DNA from: Haemonchus contortus
Taxonomy: Eukaryota; Nematoda; Chromadorea; Rhabditida; Trichostrongylidae
DNA length: 64,000 bases
Direction of reading: 5' to 3'
Assembly (NCBI GenBank): GCA_000469685.2
Contig: LS997564.1
Location: 32,904,296 to 32,968,295 of the forward strand
The first letter of the stretch is position 1; each line of letters starts with the position of its first letter. Made by a program: the position numbers and the translations under genes. Below, piece after piece: positions 46,663 through 60,700 of this stretch. Below the pieces are notes generated by a model that saw only the letters and a list, made by a program, of their open reading frames with translations, had not been told where the DNA came from and searched no databases.

Positions 46663-47354
46663 TCATGAACACCATCAAACAAGGTTGATCTTACACCTAT
46701 GCACTCGAACGCGACTGAGATATTAGGGAAGTGTCAGGGTGCTCTGAAATAAAGGGTAGGAAGATAAGCTGATGAAACTACAAAAAACAGAATCAGAATT
46801 ACCAATGAATTCAATGATAACGATTGAAAGTGAGACAAAGACATCCAAGGCATGAAAATATTCCAGGGCCAAGTTCGCAACCTGACAAATGGTTACTAGG
46901 ATTTTTGAATGGGAGGAAACGAAGAATCGAAGAATGTTTATGTAGGGACTCAAATACCGGCCACTGCCGCTAACAAACTCCCAAAAAAGGACGTGTTCGA
47001 GGGCCTTGGGAAGGCTTTGCCACGTGTCGCACCACTCAAAACGGAGCGTGTTTTTTGTAATAAGTAACTGCTTGCGAAATCGCACATGCTGCTCCGCAAC
47101 GAATGACATCTCGCCCAACATTTGAAATGAGCCAGATTGAAAAAAGACTCATACTTTGGATTTCTACGCATTTGCTGAGCCCGCACCAACACTTTTCATC
47201 CTGTAACCAACATGAGGTCGCGAACTATGCTTCCAGTATCCTATTACATAGAAAGTTTGTAAAATCGAAGTATTTTGACAATACCGAGAAAATAAAAAAT
47301 GATGCAAAAAATGTAAAGTGTAGTAGTGAAGCGAGCTTCGATCACTTAGCCTCC

Positions 47355-50300
47355 TCAGTTTTTCTCAGGGCTCTCCTGTTTGGGTTCTTCTTCGACCTTC
47401 TTTTCCTCCTCGGCTGGTTTCTTCTTCCTTTGGCGTTTCCTCCTCTTTCTTTTCCTCTTCTTCAGTCTCTGGCCTCTGGCGCCTTAGTGATTGTGTCTGT
47501 ATCATTTTCATCACCCATTACCAGTTCTGCCAGCACAGGAGTTTCTTCAACGATCTTTTCGCGTTCAGCGGCTGAAATAACAAGACATGAAAGGCCTGCA
47601 AAGACAAAGACGGCAACAAAAGTTTTTCAGCAGTCCAGACCAGTCCTATTTTGGGGCATAACGCACATTCTAGTTGGACATCGCTACGTCCTTTGACTGC
47701 TCATTCAGCCGGAATGGGCAGGTCCAGCCGATGAATACGGCAAAAATATACTCCCCCCAAACGATCTCGTATCACTGACCAACTCAGGAATCCGAAAAAA
47801 AAATGGGTTAGGTTTAAGAGAAAATCTTTACACCCCAGATACGCTAAGAATGGCAACATAGAAAATGCAAGCCTCCTAGGACAATTACTCGCCTGCTTGA
47901 AGAGATGAGCAAAACACTAGATGGCTAGCGGCAGTGCTAGAACTTCTTGTTGAATGGAATCAAATACTCTCACAATGGCCGAGCCTATCATCTTTTACTG
48001 TCAGTCAATTGTGTTAGAATCATCCAAAAGTATCAAAACCTAATTGGAATATTAACTGGTTTTTACAAAATATCGTAGATTTAATGAAAAATTAAAATCA
48101 TTATGATTCCGACTGGTGACGAGTAGTTTAAGCGTTTGACGACGGGAGAAAGAAAAGAAGAAACCTTACCGAGTCTTGCATTGATCTCATCTTGCTTCTT
48201 TTTATACTCTTATAAGCTTCCAACAATTTGCCTTTCATCTCTTCCAACCAGTTCTGCATATTTCGCTTCGTCTAGCTGGGGCTTCTCTTCACACACCTGT
48301 TGGAGAGAACATTTTACTTGAAAAAAAAGTACTCACGATCTACAAGCATAACTGATTGGTCATACCCTCTTTAGATTCTCTGCAAATTCTTCACTGCCTT
48401 TTTCGATTTGACGTTTCTTTTCCCGATGAATTTCTTCCAATCTGAACTTGATTACTTGGATGAAGTGATAATCGGTAGAAAAATTCTCAGACACAATTGT
48501 AAAGATACACCTACTTGACTAGTTCCTCCTCCAATTTACTCTGGTGCGCAGATAAATGATTGAGCTTGTTTTCGCAACATATCCATACGGTTTTTGAGCC
48601 ACAACCTTGAAATATGAAAAATCGATTTTATAGCCTGAATCGAAGCTCTAGAACGTATAATGAAAGAGAAGCACGGTTGTTGCTCCTTTACAAACTACCA
48701 GTCAAAATCGAAGTTTCATCGTAATCGTACGGAGCACGCAATTGCGTATTCATTTGAATAGCCCCAGTCTCGAAAAAATGCTTAATAATGATGGTAAGAA
48801 TAATGTTAGGGATTCCAACAGTTCCGGCAAGTTCTCTCAACCACTAATCCGTCAAACTCTTAGTGTTGGAGATTCTCAGCTTGTGCTATGACTACTACGA
48901 TGTAATGTCAAAAAGAGAACTTCGTATTGGTGGAATGATATGAAAGAAAAACAATTAAAAAACGCTTTGCGAACAGACCGTTCGAGTGTCCGTCACAACA
49001 GCTGGTGAGAAGAGGTCTCCAATAAGACGATGATTACGATCAAATCTGAAAATATGAGACCCAAATCGAAGCCTAGAAGTCTTAAATGAGGTACAGATCA
49101 CTGATAGTACTGCAATATTTCCGAGGATAATGTCCAATATTATCATCGAATACGTCTCCATTAAGTTGGTATAAATCGGATATCATAGTGCATCTCAATC
49201 TTGCTAGCTTTTTCCGTTCAAAGGTGCGGAGCAAAACCACAAAATATTTTGGGAAAACAATGGGTGCTCAAAAAATGTCAAGTCGAGAAGGTAGAAAAGG
49301 GCGACAGACAGGCTTTCACTACTTCCCTCAACGCCAAACTATTTTAGCCTACTCCAAAACCAGAAATTAGAACCAACCGGACGGGCAGCTTAGACGTTCG
49401 ACATGATAACTCATTGCCAGCGTCTTCCTCATCAACAGGTTGAATCACTACACCACCAACTTCCATTACGACTGCGTGATGATTTCTCATTGGCTTTTTG
49501 CTCGCGTCTAAATAGTTGAACGTTGAAGCTCAATCGATTAAAATTGTAAACCTGATGGAACTTGCTGAACTACCGAGATCCTTGGTTTTCTAGACTACTT
49601 GTCAGTTGTTTCAAAAGCGCTATCTGCAGGATTATGTTACTGGAACTTGTATCCCTAGTTTTTTTCCACCATTGACCACCGATCAATGATATGTCTCCCT
49701 GAGTGCGAAGCAATTAGCCTTGTCCAAACTATCGAGAAGATTCCGCTTTCCCTCTTCCTCCCAAATCGGGTGTGGCAATAATTGAATAAATCAACAGGCA
49801 AAATAAAATCAAAGCAAAGGTTCAATTTCCTTTTTCTCGTCCACGTGATTACGTCTTACACGAGCATGAGCATGAAACACAACCCACGCTCGCCTCCCAA
49901 AGTACTACCTTTCAGGGCCGAGCATGGTTGTGGGTTCCACGTAAAACTTTTCTGAATCACAAAAAACCCTAGACAAAGCATGAGTCGGGAGAATCTATCA
50001 TGCCCGTTGTACGTGAAATTGGTGTACCGCCGGCTGCATATGCACAACGGTTGCCGGCAGAACGCTTATGCAGTGCACAGCAAAATTCGCTTTGGTATAG
50101 GTCGCCACGATGGCGTCTCCTGACCCGTACACCTTCAAGCTTGCAAAAGTGTTGAGCACAAGAATGGGTATATATTGTAAAACGCTCATGCACCATATGA
50201 CTAATCAGAGCCCTTCTTCCACAATTCACTGGGTCTTACTCAATCCAACGTAGTTTTCAGCCTGCACACGACCTCAACCAGTCCATAATACCCATAAAAG

Positions 50301-50774
50301 CTGCAGCAGAGACTGATTCAAACCTTAAAGCTTTGAGAAACAAACCTTGGCATTAACGTATTGTTGGTAGGCGTGAGAGTTCTGATAGGCTTTGAAATGC
50401 CTTCTCATATTCGACCTGGAACAGTAGAGCTCTTCCATGTGGATGAGATGGAGAATTTAGTTCAAAACAACCTTTTCGATTTCATACTCGTGCTGGTAGA
50501 CTGCCTTGTCCGCATCCGAAATATCACGCCACATTTGCCCAATGATCTTGCCGATATCCCACAGTTTGTGCATCAGGATTCTCCGCACGTACCTGTAGTG
50601 CAAGATTCGTATAATATGATAAAACTCACGACCCTTGAACGATCATGTATGCCAAAACATGTATAATTAATAGATTGGAAACCCTAGACAAACTTTCATA
50701 CCTTCGGACCACATTTTCCGCTGTATCGCATATATGGGACCAATGGTCGATCAGGTGGCTTTGGGAGCTTTCAT
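47355..50774 (-). CDS. swsn-3: SWI/SNF subunit SMARCE1/BAF57 orthologue (HMG box); frame broken many times as read
   Basis: This is an accessory subunit of the nuclear SWI/SNF (BAF) chromatin remodeller. Exons are 50774-50702, 50592-50472, 50415-50346, 49507-49411, 49045-48979, 48605-48515, 48441-48366, 48296-48170 and 47571-47355. Landmarks in SMARCE1 order are [24 protein letters not shown] (HMG box), [71 protein letters not shown] (coiled coil), and an acidic K/E/P tail ending PKQESPEKN. Reading these in order requires about 10 one-base changes, mostly an extra base in an A or T run (near 50566, 50396, 49467, 48590, 48555, about 48240, 47470 and 47425). As written the gene cannot be translated. 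Either the assembly has errors here or this copy is a pseudogene. Confidence 0.82.
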
Positions 50775-50854
50775 GGCAAAGTCGGGTTGACTCTAAGAAT
50801 GTTTTCCTTGAAGAGGTCAAGTTTGGAAAGAGTTTCAAAGTGAGCTCCATCTGA

Positions 50855-53199
50855 CAAAATCTTTAATTCAGCACGACTCAATGGAGAAAGGCAGGGTTTA
50901 TATGAGCGCTATATAAGGGCTAGATTAGATGAGGGACAATATCATAACTGCAGATGTTTTAATTCATCACACAGTACCAAATACAGCCGCTAAATCAATT
51001 GTGCAGAGGCTACGTGCACACAATGCAGTTAAGTATACGCTGAACATCGCGATGGAAATTGCCTAAAGGCAAGTGAACGCTGCGAATTTCAGAAAATGTG
51101 TTGGTCTCGCTGTCCTCTCGAAATTCGTTACCTTAATTCTCTTTAGGCCTTACACTGACGTTTGAGACTTTACTGCTGCTGTATTCATAGCAGTTACTAA
51201 GTCTTATCACGAAAAATGTAACTTCGGGGTCACTTTCTCGCTTGAATGTCAGTCCTTGACTCGAAAGTTGATGGATGTATATTGAACGCGAGGTATACGC
51301 TGATACTGTTGCAATATTAAATACGAGGCGCACTCAATACTAAAAGTTTTCAAGAAACGAAAAGTAGCGGCTCTTTTTCTTAGACGTTTAAATCTACTTC
51401 GCTGTAATCAAGAGCCTTTTGTAAAGCTACATCCTCCAAATTGATAATCTGATAAAACCAGTAATTTATTGATAAAAAAGTAATTATCATGAAGTATACA
51501 CTAACCCGTAATGGTGTAGATTGTGGATGGCGAAACGCTGACATTTTACCTGAAAGGAAAATAGCTCTGTGGTAATCTGAACTTTCATCCACGAAATCAG
51601 AAAAAAATACGATTCATGGTTCTCCGCGTTTATAATGGTGATGTTAACGTCATATTTATTGCTCGCTGTTGAACATTCTTTGTGATATAAAACTCTTACA
51701 AACAAGGTTATCTCGCCTTTTAAGGATTGGTAAACGTTTATCGATTTATGTACCCAAGAGAAAGCCTCGTTTCGTAAGATGATTAGGATCAGTGACATAT
51801 TTATAAGCAAATCTTCACCACAAATTGAAAGATCATCGTGATCATGTGTTATGGTATAAATTATGGGTGATTGCACAATTTAATACAGTGTAAGGATATG
51901 GTTATTGCCCCTCGACTGAGGTTAAAGGGTGGTGACCATTCTAAGCTAGAGCAAGTGCCATGAATAAAGCCTTTCTTGGATATAAATAACGCCGACCACA
52001 TCTAAAACCCTATGTGCTAAAGTATAGACGGCGTGTCTTTCAAAAACAACAATTCGATACGGATTCGAATTCTTACCGTAACTCCCTACTACTCTTCATA
52101 CCATTACCAAACATAAAATACGGCTAAATGTGATGTATTAATTGTAGATGGTATGATGAAGCAGTAGTTGAATCTTTCGCTCCACCAAAATACGAACCCT
52201 TTACTGCTTCTGACTGGCGTACTTTTTGAGAACAAATCTGCCTCCAAAGCTCTTGCGATCTAAGGTTTCGCGCCCCTTCCCACTTCAAATTTTCGTCTTT
52301 GTTCTCATTCTTCGACTGTTTCGGAAGTAAGAATGTAGCTCACATACATGCAGCACCTTTCCCTTATCCTTTTGATGTCCACAATTGCTTCGTGGTTTAT
52401 TACAAAAGCAATAATTCATTTCATTCGGTTATGACAACGAATACTCAGAGAAAGGGTAAACTACAAGCATTAAAAGAGTTTTGACTTCACCTATGTACGA
52501 AATAGCCAAAAATAGCGAATCCGGAAAGAAGATAGAACTGATAACAAAAAGCACAAACAATATTCTTCATCATTAAAAATTTTGGCACTCAAAAAAGGCG
52601 AAGTGTTGAAAAATCGTCATTGTTCAATATTTGTTCAGCCAGCACTCACCCTTTTTTATTAACAAAGCACTTGGAATGTTTTTTAATGTTTTTCAATCCA
52701 CATTTAGATGGATGATTTTTAAACAAGCGAAAATCTGTTTAGTCGAGCGGTTTAAACCAAAACCTGACAGCAGTAATGATCTCTGAAAAAGGTGCTCTAG
52801 GAAGAAAAATAATCGGAAATCTGTGTTTTTCAATTCTAAAAAGGACAGGATCTCATTCATACTAAGGATTTTACTTTGAAAGAATCAGAAAAAAACAAAA
52901 ACACGAGAAACGAGTCAAAATTCCGTGGAAAATTTTTGAAAAGTCCGCTCGAAATCCGAAATCGCGTAAAAGCGCTGACGCGATGCGTGTCGCTGTCGCT
53001 GGCGCCAAGCGTTAACCATGGAGCGCGCAATTTTTTCTACATTTCGTGGCAGACAGTCATTTATTTTATTTTTGATGATTTGTTATCACCTTTATTACCA
53101 GATCAAAAACACGGGAGTTTCGGAGTATAATTCGGAAGGACCACGTCTCTACTCTAAAATGGAACATTAGAGAGCTATGAAGGAGGGGCAGCAGGCTTT
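50855..53199. other. Gene-free A/T-rich stretch
   Basis: The promoter side of swsn-3 and intergenic DNA. A trans-splice-like acceptor ATTCTTAG lies about 24 nt before the swsn-3 ATG. Several short minus-strand ORFs (51133-51876) have no splice context or recognisable motif. Confidence 0.5.
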
Positions 53200-53384
53200 G
53201 CGAACCCGTAATGGAGCTTAGAAACATTTCCTAGCCAGGGGATATGGTTATTAACGTAAGCCTTGAGGAGGAAGGAGCACGGGATGGACGAGTTAAACCA
53301 ACGTGCTCCTTCCCTTCTGAGGCTCAGGTTGAAAAACCTATTCTTTTCGGCTAGGAAATGTTTCTGACAACCATTACTGGTTCG
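53200..53384. mobile_element. MITE family D (foldback, about 185 bp)
   Basis: The left arm, GCGAACCCGTAATGG then CAGAAACATTTCCTAGCC-like sequence, pairs with the right arm GGCTAGGAAATGTTTCTGAC then CCATTACTGGTTCGC. The inner arms carry GGAAGGAGCACG and CGTGCTCCTTCC. There is no coding capacity. Confidence 0.75.
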
Positions 53385-53867
53385 CGAAGTCGGCTATTCT
53401 TCCTTCTCTGCGCTCTGGCTCTTAGTGCTAGAGACGAAAGTGGTCCCCCGCCAGTGTCACCACTATTCTCTGTTTATCTATATTTTCGAGGTGATCACCT
53501 TCTTCAAAGCCACGTTTCCATCGCAGACACGGGAAATCTGATACCGTACAGGGACGTAAATCACTAGTGGTGAACTCTTTAACCCCAAACGTTAGACTGC
53601 TGGAAAAACATGATCCCTGCTTATATAAAACGTAACATAATAAAACCGAGGTCACTGCAAGAGAGAGCCTGCAAACTACTTCTACACAGTTAGCAATGTT
53701 TGGTGGTACCTCTTACCCGAACGGCGTATCTGCGCTCAGACGCTCCTTCTCAAGGGAAGATTTGAATTTCCAGTGGAAGGATACGGTACACGAGTCCGCT
53801 GCTACCTGCGGTCGCGAATCCACTGTGTACACGACATTTTTAGCTTTCTATGCGGGTATGCGGCACT

Positions 53868-54104
53868 ACGTGCGTCCCAGGATGCGCGCGGCAAATTGCG
53901 CGGCGAAGTTCGTAATGATTTGGTTACTTTAGCGCCTATCATTGGGGCCCGAATATGGAGTAACGTAGATTAGAAGGTTCATCCGGCACTACTTAACTAC
54001 TCTACTTCGAGTTTGTGCCCCGAAATTTGGCGACAGAGTCGTACAAATCGTCACGAACTTCGCCGCACAAGTTGCCACGCGCATCGTCGGACGCACGTAG
54101 TGCC
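53868..54104. mobile_element. MITE family E (foldback, about 235 bp)
   Basis: The left arm begins GGCACTACGTGCGTCC near 53870 and includes GCGGCGAAGTTCGT. The right arm is its complement, ACGAACTTCGCCGC near 54038 to GGACGCACGTAGTGCC at 54103. The arms are about 85 bp with scattered mismatches. The short ORFs across it are not considered genes. Confidence 0.7.
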
Positions 54105-57100
54105 CATCCCCCCCTCTATACACGTTTTGAACAGCTTTTTACAATTCATGTCAATTATACGTTTATTACACATGAAACTGTATCCCATTTAACCTTTTGA
54201 CCTCTAGTTGGAAAGCAGGTGTTGTCCCTCCGCCCCCTCCCCCCTCCATTCTATGCATCCAAATTGTTAAAGCACTCGACGGGCTTAAACCGAGCAACGT
54301 CGTTTGGCTGCATTCATACTTCGCATGGGATCATCGCTACACCTCACGTGCTTCACGATGGATCGATACTGATGGCATATCTGTGGCGGCTGGGCGAGCG
54401 TTGGCAAAGTGCCAATCAAAGTTGAACGCGGCTTTTGGTTGAAGAGTGCTGGCGAGGACCAGTTACTTGATTACATTTTCTACTCGGTAATTATACTGTA
54501 TCATATAGCAACCCTGCAAGTTCACTCAGGATCAGCGGGTAATGGAACTTCTACCCGATTTCCCGCATTCGCTTTGCGACATGCGGCAAATCTTTTTTAG
54601 TTGTCTCGCGGCTCCAAACTGCAACTACAGTACTCGGTTCGCTTCCTGCCAATTGATAGGTCGCAATATTTTTTATCGACTGCCTTTCTACTTTGATTGT
54701 TTTTCTCTTTCTTTTTTTATGTTTATTAGACTTGATTGTTTGGAGTGTCTACTCCTATATTATCGATGATCAAGACCCCATTGGAATTGAAAGGAACTAG
54801 CAAGTTCAAGTAATTAAAGGACTCCCTAACTCACAAATTGCTCACTGCAATCCTCCATCGCAATTATGCGATACGCGGCAGGTGCGGGCGAGCGCGATGC
54901 CGTGTTCGGGGGTAAGGTATCGGACCCAGGATCAGTTGCTGTAGTGAGTCCCGAGCAGAACATTGCACTGCCGGCGTGTACGATAGCTTCCAATACTGCT
55001 ATATAAATTTGTAGCGATGACGACTGTTTCTGGCACAAAAAACAAGATCCGGCACCAATATTCATTATGAAAAAGAATATAACAGCTAGAAAGGAGTACA
55101 CACTCATAGAGACAGACTATTCGAGTAAATTATCACACTACATTACTACCATTTACGAGCGTGACATATGACGCGACAAGATACGATATGAGGTGATCAT
55201 TATCATCTATCACTCATACGAGATATTTGGTTATGCTTTGATTCGAATGCCTCGGGTGGATTATTGATTGATAGGTCGATCAATCAATCGATTAATACAA
55301 TATTGGTATTATAAACATTAAAGCGTGCGATATGGTAAGATAGCACTAGAAGTGAGCATATTTCGTTAAATTGCCAATGATTTGAGAACATAAGCACATT
55401 ACAGTACCACACAGATTGGATCACATCATCATTAAGTGCGCCAAATATTACAGAAAATAAACAGGAAAAAACACCTGACGAACACACACAGATTCAGCAG
55501 CTTTGACATTCGGAGCAATGAGAAAACATTTTATATAGAGCAATACCATAGAGGAAAAAGTTATCAGCGTTTTGGCCACACCGAAAATTCCGTTCTTAGA
55601 CGCGCGCGGTCGCGATACGTCAGTCAACTGACCGCGTCGAAACCGCATGCGCGCCTTTTTGACTACATTAATCTTTGGCCAAATCACCGAATACACATTG
55701 AAATGGCATAAACATACTACAGTAAAACTAGAGAGAACCTAGACAATAGTATTTGCTTGCTTCTCAAAGAATCACATATCAAAACGATAAAGACACTTTG
55801 CTAAATCGATTACATATTGAACACAGATGATGATTGACGAGTATACCTTCCCTTGACACCGAAATCAGAATAGAGAAATAATAATTTTTGAAAAACCCTT
55901 GCGAAAGGCAAAGAATCACTTTAGAAATGAGTATTTTTCTTAGGATTATCACAATGCAAAGACAGCACCTATTGGCGAACAGTTTTGACGCAAAACTCAC
56001 ACAGACATATATGAAGTAATGATTTTCTTGTTGAAAACATAAGCTCTCTTTTTCAATGGAGACTACAAGACACACTGCATAATTATAGCCCATTTCGTTC
56101 TTATTACTCAACTGTGAAATATTAGAGCTGAGCCGCTGTCGACACGCGTTGCAACTGAGCCGCTGTCGACACGCGTTGCAACTGAGCCGCTGTCGACACG
56201 CGTTGCACTGATGGAATAAGGTCCGCAATTTCACAGGAGCGTAATAGGAACGAAACTTGCTATAAACTAATAGTAAAGCCGATTATATTGTGGCACACAA
56301 GGAATATGAATAATGCCATACGAGTCTATTTCGATGAGCGTTTTAGTGTGTACAAGTGATTTGGATTAGATTCAAAACACAGCACATTGATGAGAATAAA
56401 CCGCGTTTAGTAAGAGAATATGGTACGGATGTAACACAGGTTGCCGCTGAGGGTAAATGGAAGGATAAAGGGGTTTAATTTGAGTAGTATAGGAATATTG
56501 ATAACATTTCACCACAGCACACCGATTATGAGCAAGCCATTGGATTATAGAAGATCTAGATCAGGGTCAAGCACACATAGGTTGGATATTCTGCACACAT
56601 GGGAGTGCTGACTTAAGATCTGAGTACGTAAAAGCATTATGTAGAAAAAGACTTTGAAAGTTGAGGTTCAATGACGAAAAGCAATGAAAAGAGCACTTAT
56701 TTGGTACCTAAAAACACTAATACGAGCTAACGCATATGCATGCCATTTAAGGAACAAACAATTCCTACTGGAACGAGATTTCCATTTTTAGTTTCTCAGG
56801 CTTGACCATGATCTAGATGAATCACAAAAATGCCAAGCAATGAAAACTTTTGTTGAGTTGCAATATGTGATCTAGTTGCCTAAACTAGCGATGTCTGGGA
56901 CAAGCGAAAATGGCCGCGAGCGGTTGCGACACGGCAAGTGAACCAATTATGCAACCTGGATTGCTCTTTCCAATTGATCTCAAGTTAGAAATGAAATATT
57001 ATTTTAATTATAATCTGGCAGCTTTTCTAAAGAAATTGCAACTGAACAAAAGTTTTCACCGTCAATCAATTTTTTTGATGGCCAAGACAAATTCAACAAA

Positions 57101-57783
57101 CAGAAAGTGCCTGTGAATTCACGCATGATTCACTGAGAGAGAGACCATGCGCCACTTTTGCGACAAGAAGTATGGCGTGCAAGTATCACTATGACTCGAC
57201 CAATGATTATGAACCGTACGAAATGAAGTTTCTTAACTAGCAGACACCGTGAGAATTTAAGGTCACAAATTTGGAATTAAATTGCAGCTCGGTAAGTAAA
57301 TGAATAGAAGTCAGGTTGACTTCAGAGAATGCACAAATTCGCCCGAAAATTGTACTATGGAATTAGTGATTGGAAGCGAAGCATTAGCAATAAACAAAGA
57401 AAAAAAAACTGAACAAATAAGGAGATAGCCAAAACAAAAATAAGCTGTTTAGCACAACTACCGTAACCGAAGAGCATGGCGTCGATGTGCATTAGGCATA
57501 AAGCATATCACGGATGAACCGGTCGAATCAACTGAACATTCTAGAAACCGGATTAAGAAACAAAGGAAGAAACAATGGAATAATAGAGCGCTAACCAAAC
57601 GACGATGAGAAGCCGTTCCTGACAACAACTATATTACTTGTTAGTACGACGTGAAAACGTTGAACGTTAAGCGTGTTTCATACTCGTTTCTTTGAACGAT
57701 TGAAGTGAGTGTAGGAAACGGCAACGACTAGGCTAGAAACGGTTCTGAATAAACAAGCGACTGGACAAGATCTGACGGCACCG
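54105..57783. other. Gene-free stretch downstream of stau-1
   Basis: Apart from the tandem repeat at 56129-56209 and the probable stau-1 3' UTR just below 57784, no exon chain or RNA gene was recognised. ORFs such as 54826-55107 and 55779-56234 (minus) have no supporting motifs. The second merely translates the tandem repeat. Confidence 0.5.
56129..56209. repeat. 27-bp tandem repeat, three exact copies
   Basis: The unit TGAGCCGCTGTCGACACGCG + TTGCAAC is repeated three times with no differences, the last copy lacking part of AAC. It is GC-rich against an A/T-rich background. Identical units imply recent expansion. Confidence 0.9.
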
Positions 57784-60700
57784 TTAGTTGCATGGTGACA
57801 GCGGGCCGAGTTGTGGCTCCGGTGGAGACATCGGCTGATCATAAGTGCAAAGATTTGAGATTGCATTGAAAGCAGCATTCTCGGCAGCTGCTTCCATCGT
57901 AGAACCACGTCCATGACAAACCTGAGCAGTATGGCCAACTAGGAGTTGGGAACCATATGATGACACAAAATGAACATATCATTAACTGATAATGACGGCA
58001 AAAGAAAAACTCACGATTGGTCTCTCCAATCCGAGCGACACTAGTGCAAAATACAGAGGATCACTTTCATCAGGTGACTAAATGAATGAGTTATATTTGC
58101 AATCTTTGAAAGCTCATTTTATTGCACCACTTCGATAAAGAGCGCTTAATAGTGCCGGTACCATCTTAGAGCATCGCAAAGCTTTTAGCTTTTACCGAAA
58201 TGAGATGCAGAGAAGAGAAAAAATCGTGAAAACGAGTCAGATTAAACAATTATCAAAAGAATAACGAAAGCGGTATGCTTGTACAGCTTGGGATTCATGA
58301 CAAAAAGAAACAGACGTTCCTCGAATCCATCACTCATTTCAATCAGAGCCTACTGAATTCTTCCACTAACCGGCGCAATGGTAAGTAGATCCTAATCATT
58401 ATTATAAGGAACACAGAAAGAGTAAAAATATAACTGCCCGCGACAGTTCCGAATCTTTTTAGAACTCAATAGGAGATAGTGCTAGGTTCAATCATCCTTC
58501 TGAAATCAAAACTAATTATGGAAGTCATTACCTTAGGAAAGTTTGTGTACTGCACACTGAACTTAAAGGTCTCCGACATGCTATCGAGACGACGTCTAGC
58601 ACTGAGCAATTGACAAGCTTCCGAATCTGGAGCACCTGTGAATTCATATCAAAGTGAGGAACGCACAAAATTAGGACCATTCATAGCCCTATACTTCCAA
58701 TACGAGAGGTACTTCTGCTAAAATTTCGACTGCTTCAGCTCGGTCCCAGGTTAGGTCACAATTTTTCAGTAATAGATTTTGCACACCTTTCAATTCTCTT
58801 TTGCGTAGCAATCTTCCTGTAGACTATAATATGTTCAAAAGAGCACTGGACAAGTACATTTGATCTGTCCCTGGTTCCCAGTTATTTTACTTTATTTTAT
58901 TTATTTTGGTCTATACACTTGTGTTGCTGTTGTATTGCTTGTTATTGTTGTTACTTACTAATTGATTGTTTGTTCCACATGCCTAATGGCATGTCCCTTA
59001 ATAAATAAATAAATAATAAATATACTGATGGATTTATGAAGCACAGTTGAGCATGGGTTTTTTGAACCGAAAATAAATAATAATGATAACAAGCATCCTA
59101 ATTATGCTAAGATTGAATAAAATAAAATAAAGCTATTACTACAGGACAATTGTAAACACCTCATCGAGGATGAGGGTCATTGTAAGGCAAACGGTATACG
59201 CTTGTGGGGATGCAAAGAAAAGACACCCGAACCCTTGTAGTGAGTCGATTGCGCATAGTTACTAACCAGTAAACTTCAGAGCTCCATGGCAATACCAGAG
59301 AATTTTTTCGAGGCAATTACTATGTAAGATGACTCATAAAACTGCACAGGGAATTGTAATTTACTACTAAAAGACAGGAAAATAGGAAAGCGTTTCTAAT
59401 TGTAAGAGCAACTTCTGCTTCGTGCTACACAGCGATATAATTTGACCAAGACCTTCTCAAGAGGGTGTTGGGTGAGGGGCCGAGCTGGTGGAATTATACC
59501 TTCACTATTCTGCAAGCCAGCCCTAATAGATCGACAAAGTGAATAAAAATAAATCAATTCTTCAAGCAAGAAACGCTGAGTCACCAGTAAATTAATGTCA
59601 GATTCGTAGCCTGTTCGTTAATTATGTTTATATTAAATAATGATGCACCTAAAAAATCAAATTTCGACTTCGATGAGGATTGGTGTTCATTAGACTTCTT
59701 AAGCTTTGAATTTTGAGCACTGTTCAAACAATACAATGAATACAATGAGAATTGATTGATACCTTCACCACAGGCGATCATGTTTGGACTCTGAAGCGCT
59801 TGTATCGACACTCTTGCTATTTCACGGATCTCACACTTCTGATCCTCAGATAGAGCCCTTGAAAATCATATTACAATTTAATTCGGAAAAGGAGAGTGGA
59901 CAAAGAAAAAAAAGGAATCTTTGACGCTTTCCAAAATCACTCACCGTTTCGCCTCCTTCGTTCTTCTAATACGCTTAACTCGACCCTCTACCAGAACGTC
60001 CGCTTTAAGTGGTGCTAGTTCTGGTTCTGGATATTTGCTATCATCTAAATTTTACAATACTTACCCAAAACACAAAATGGTTTCGACCAGACAAAAAATG
60101 CAGGAGACAAAATAGTACCAAAGAAATAAAAAACTTCCTATAAATATCAGGGAGCTCGCTTAAAAATACAATATATCTCTTTATAATTATATATTTTGGA
60201 CTAGTGAATGACTCCTATTAGTTTCAAAACCAAAGTAATGGGTTGGTGAGAAACCTCGAAGTAGTTCATGCAGATACTGCTCAAACGAACGTTTTGAAGG
60301 AAACAAGATTGCATAAGACAAAATCCATTATTTGAGGCTTACAGGGGTCTACCTCCAATTGGTGGGTGAATCTACTCATGATTGAAGGATATGCAGGGAT
60401 CACAGTGCCCACAAACCTGCGCGCTTGGTACTTTGCACACATTAAGTATGTAGAATTTTCACATCAAGTTTTGAAATTCCAGTTTAACTTTCCTTCAATT
60501 TTTTTTTCAAAATCTTTTGAAAGGAGCCAATTAAAACTTGAAAACCCAAGAGAAAGCTCCCACCAGAACGTTCAACACACCTGGTGGAGGACACGCTTTC
60601 ACTTGATTGCTAAATGTAACACGACGACGACCAGGTGATGGCGGCACATTATTCGACGCCTCACCACTTTCACCATCATTCGATGATGACCATGTGGTAT

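Noticed and set aside
50049..50229. Minus-strand ORFs as an extra swsn-3 exon
   Set aside because: SMARCE1 continuity is already satisfied by exons 50346-50415 and 49411-49507 apart from a short R/E-rich piece, and the ORF sequence shows no similarity to that piece.
53696..54104. ORFs at 53696-53973 as genes
   Set aside because: They run into the family E foldback element. No motif, and the open frame follows from the inverted GC-rich arms.
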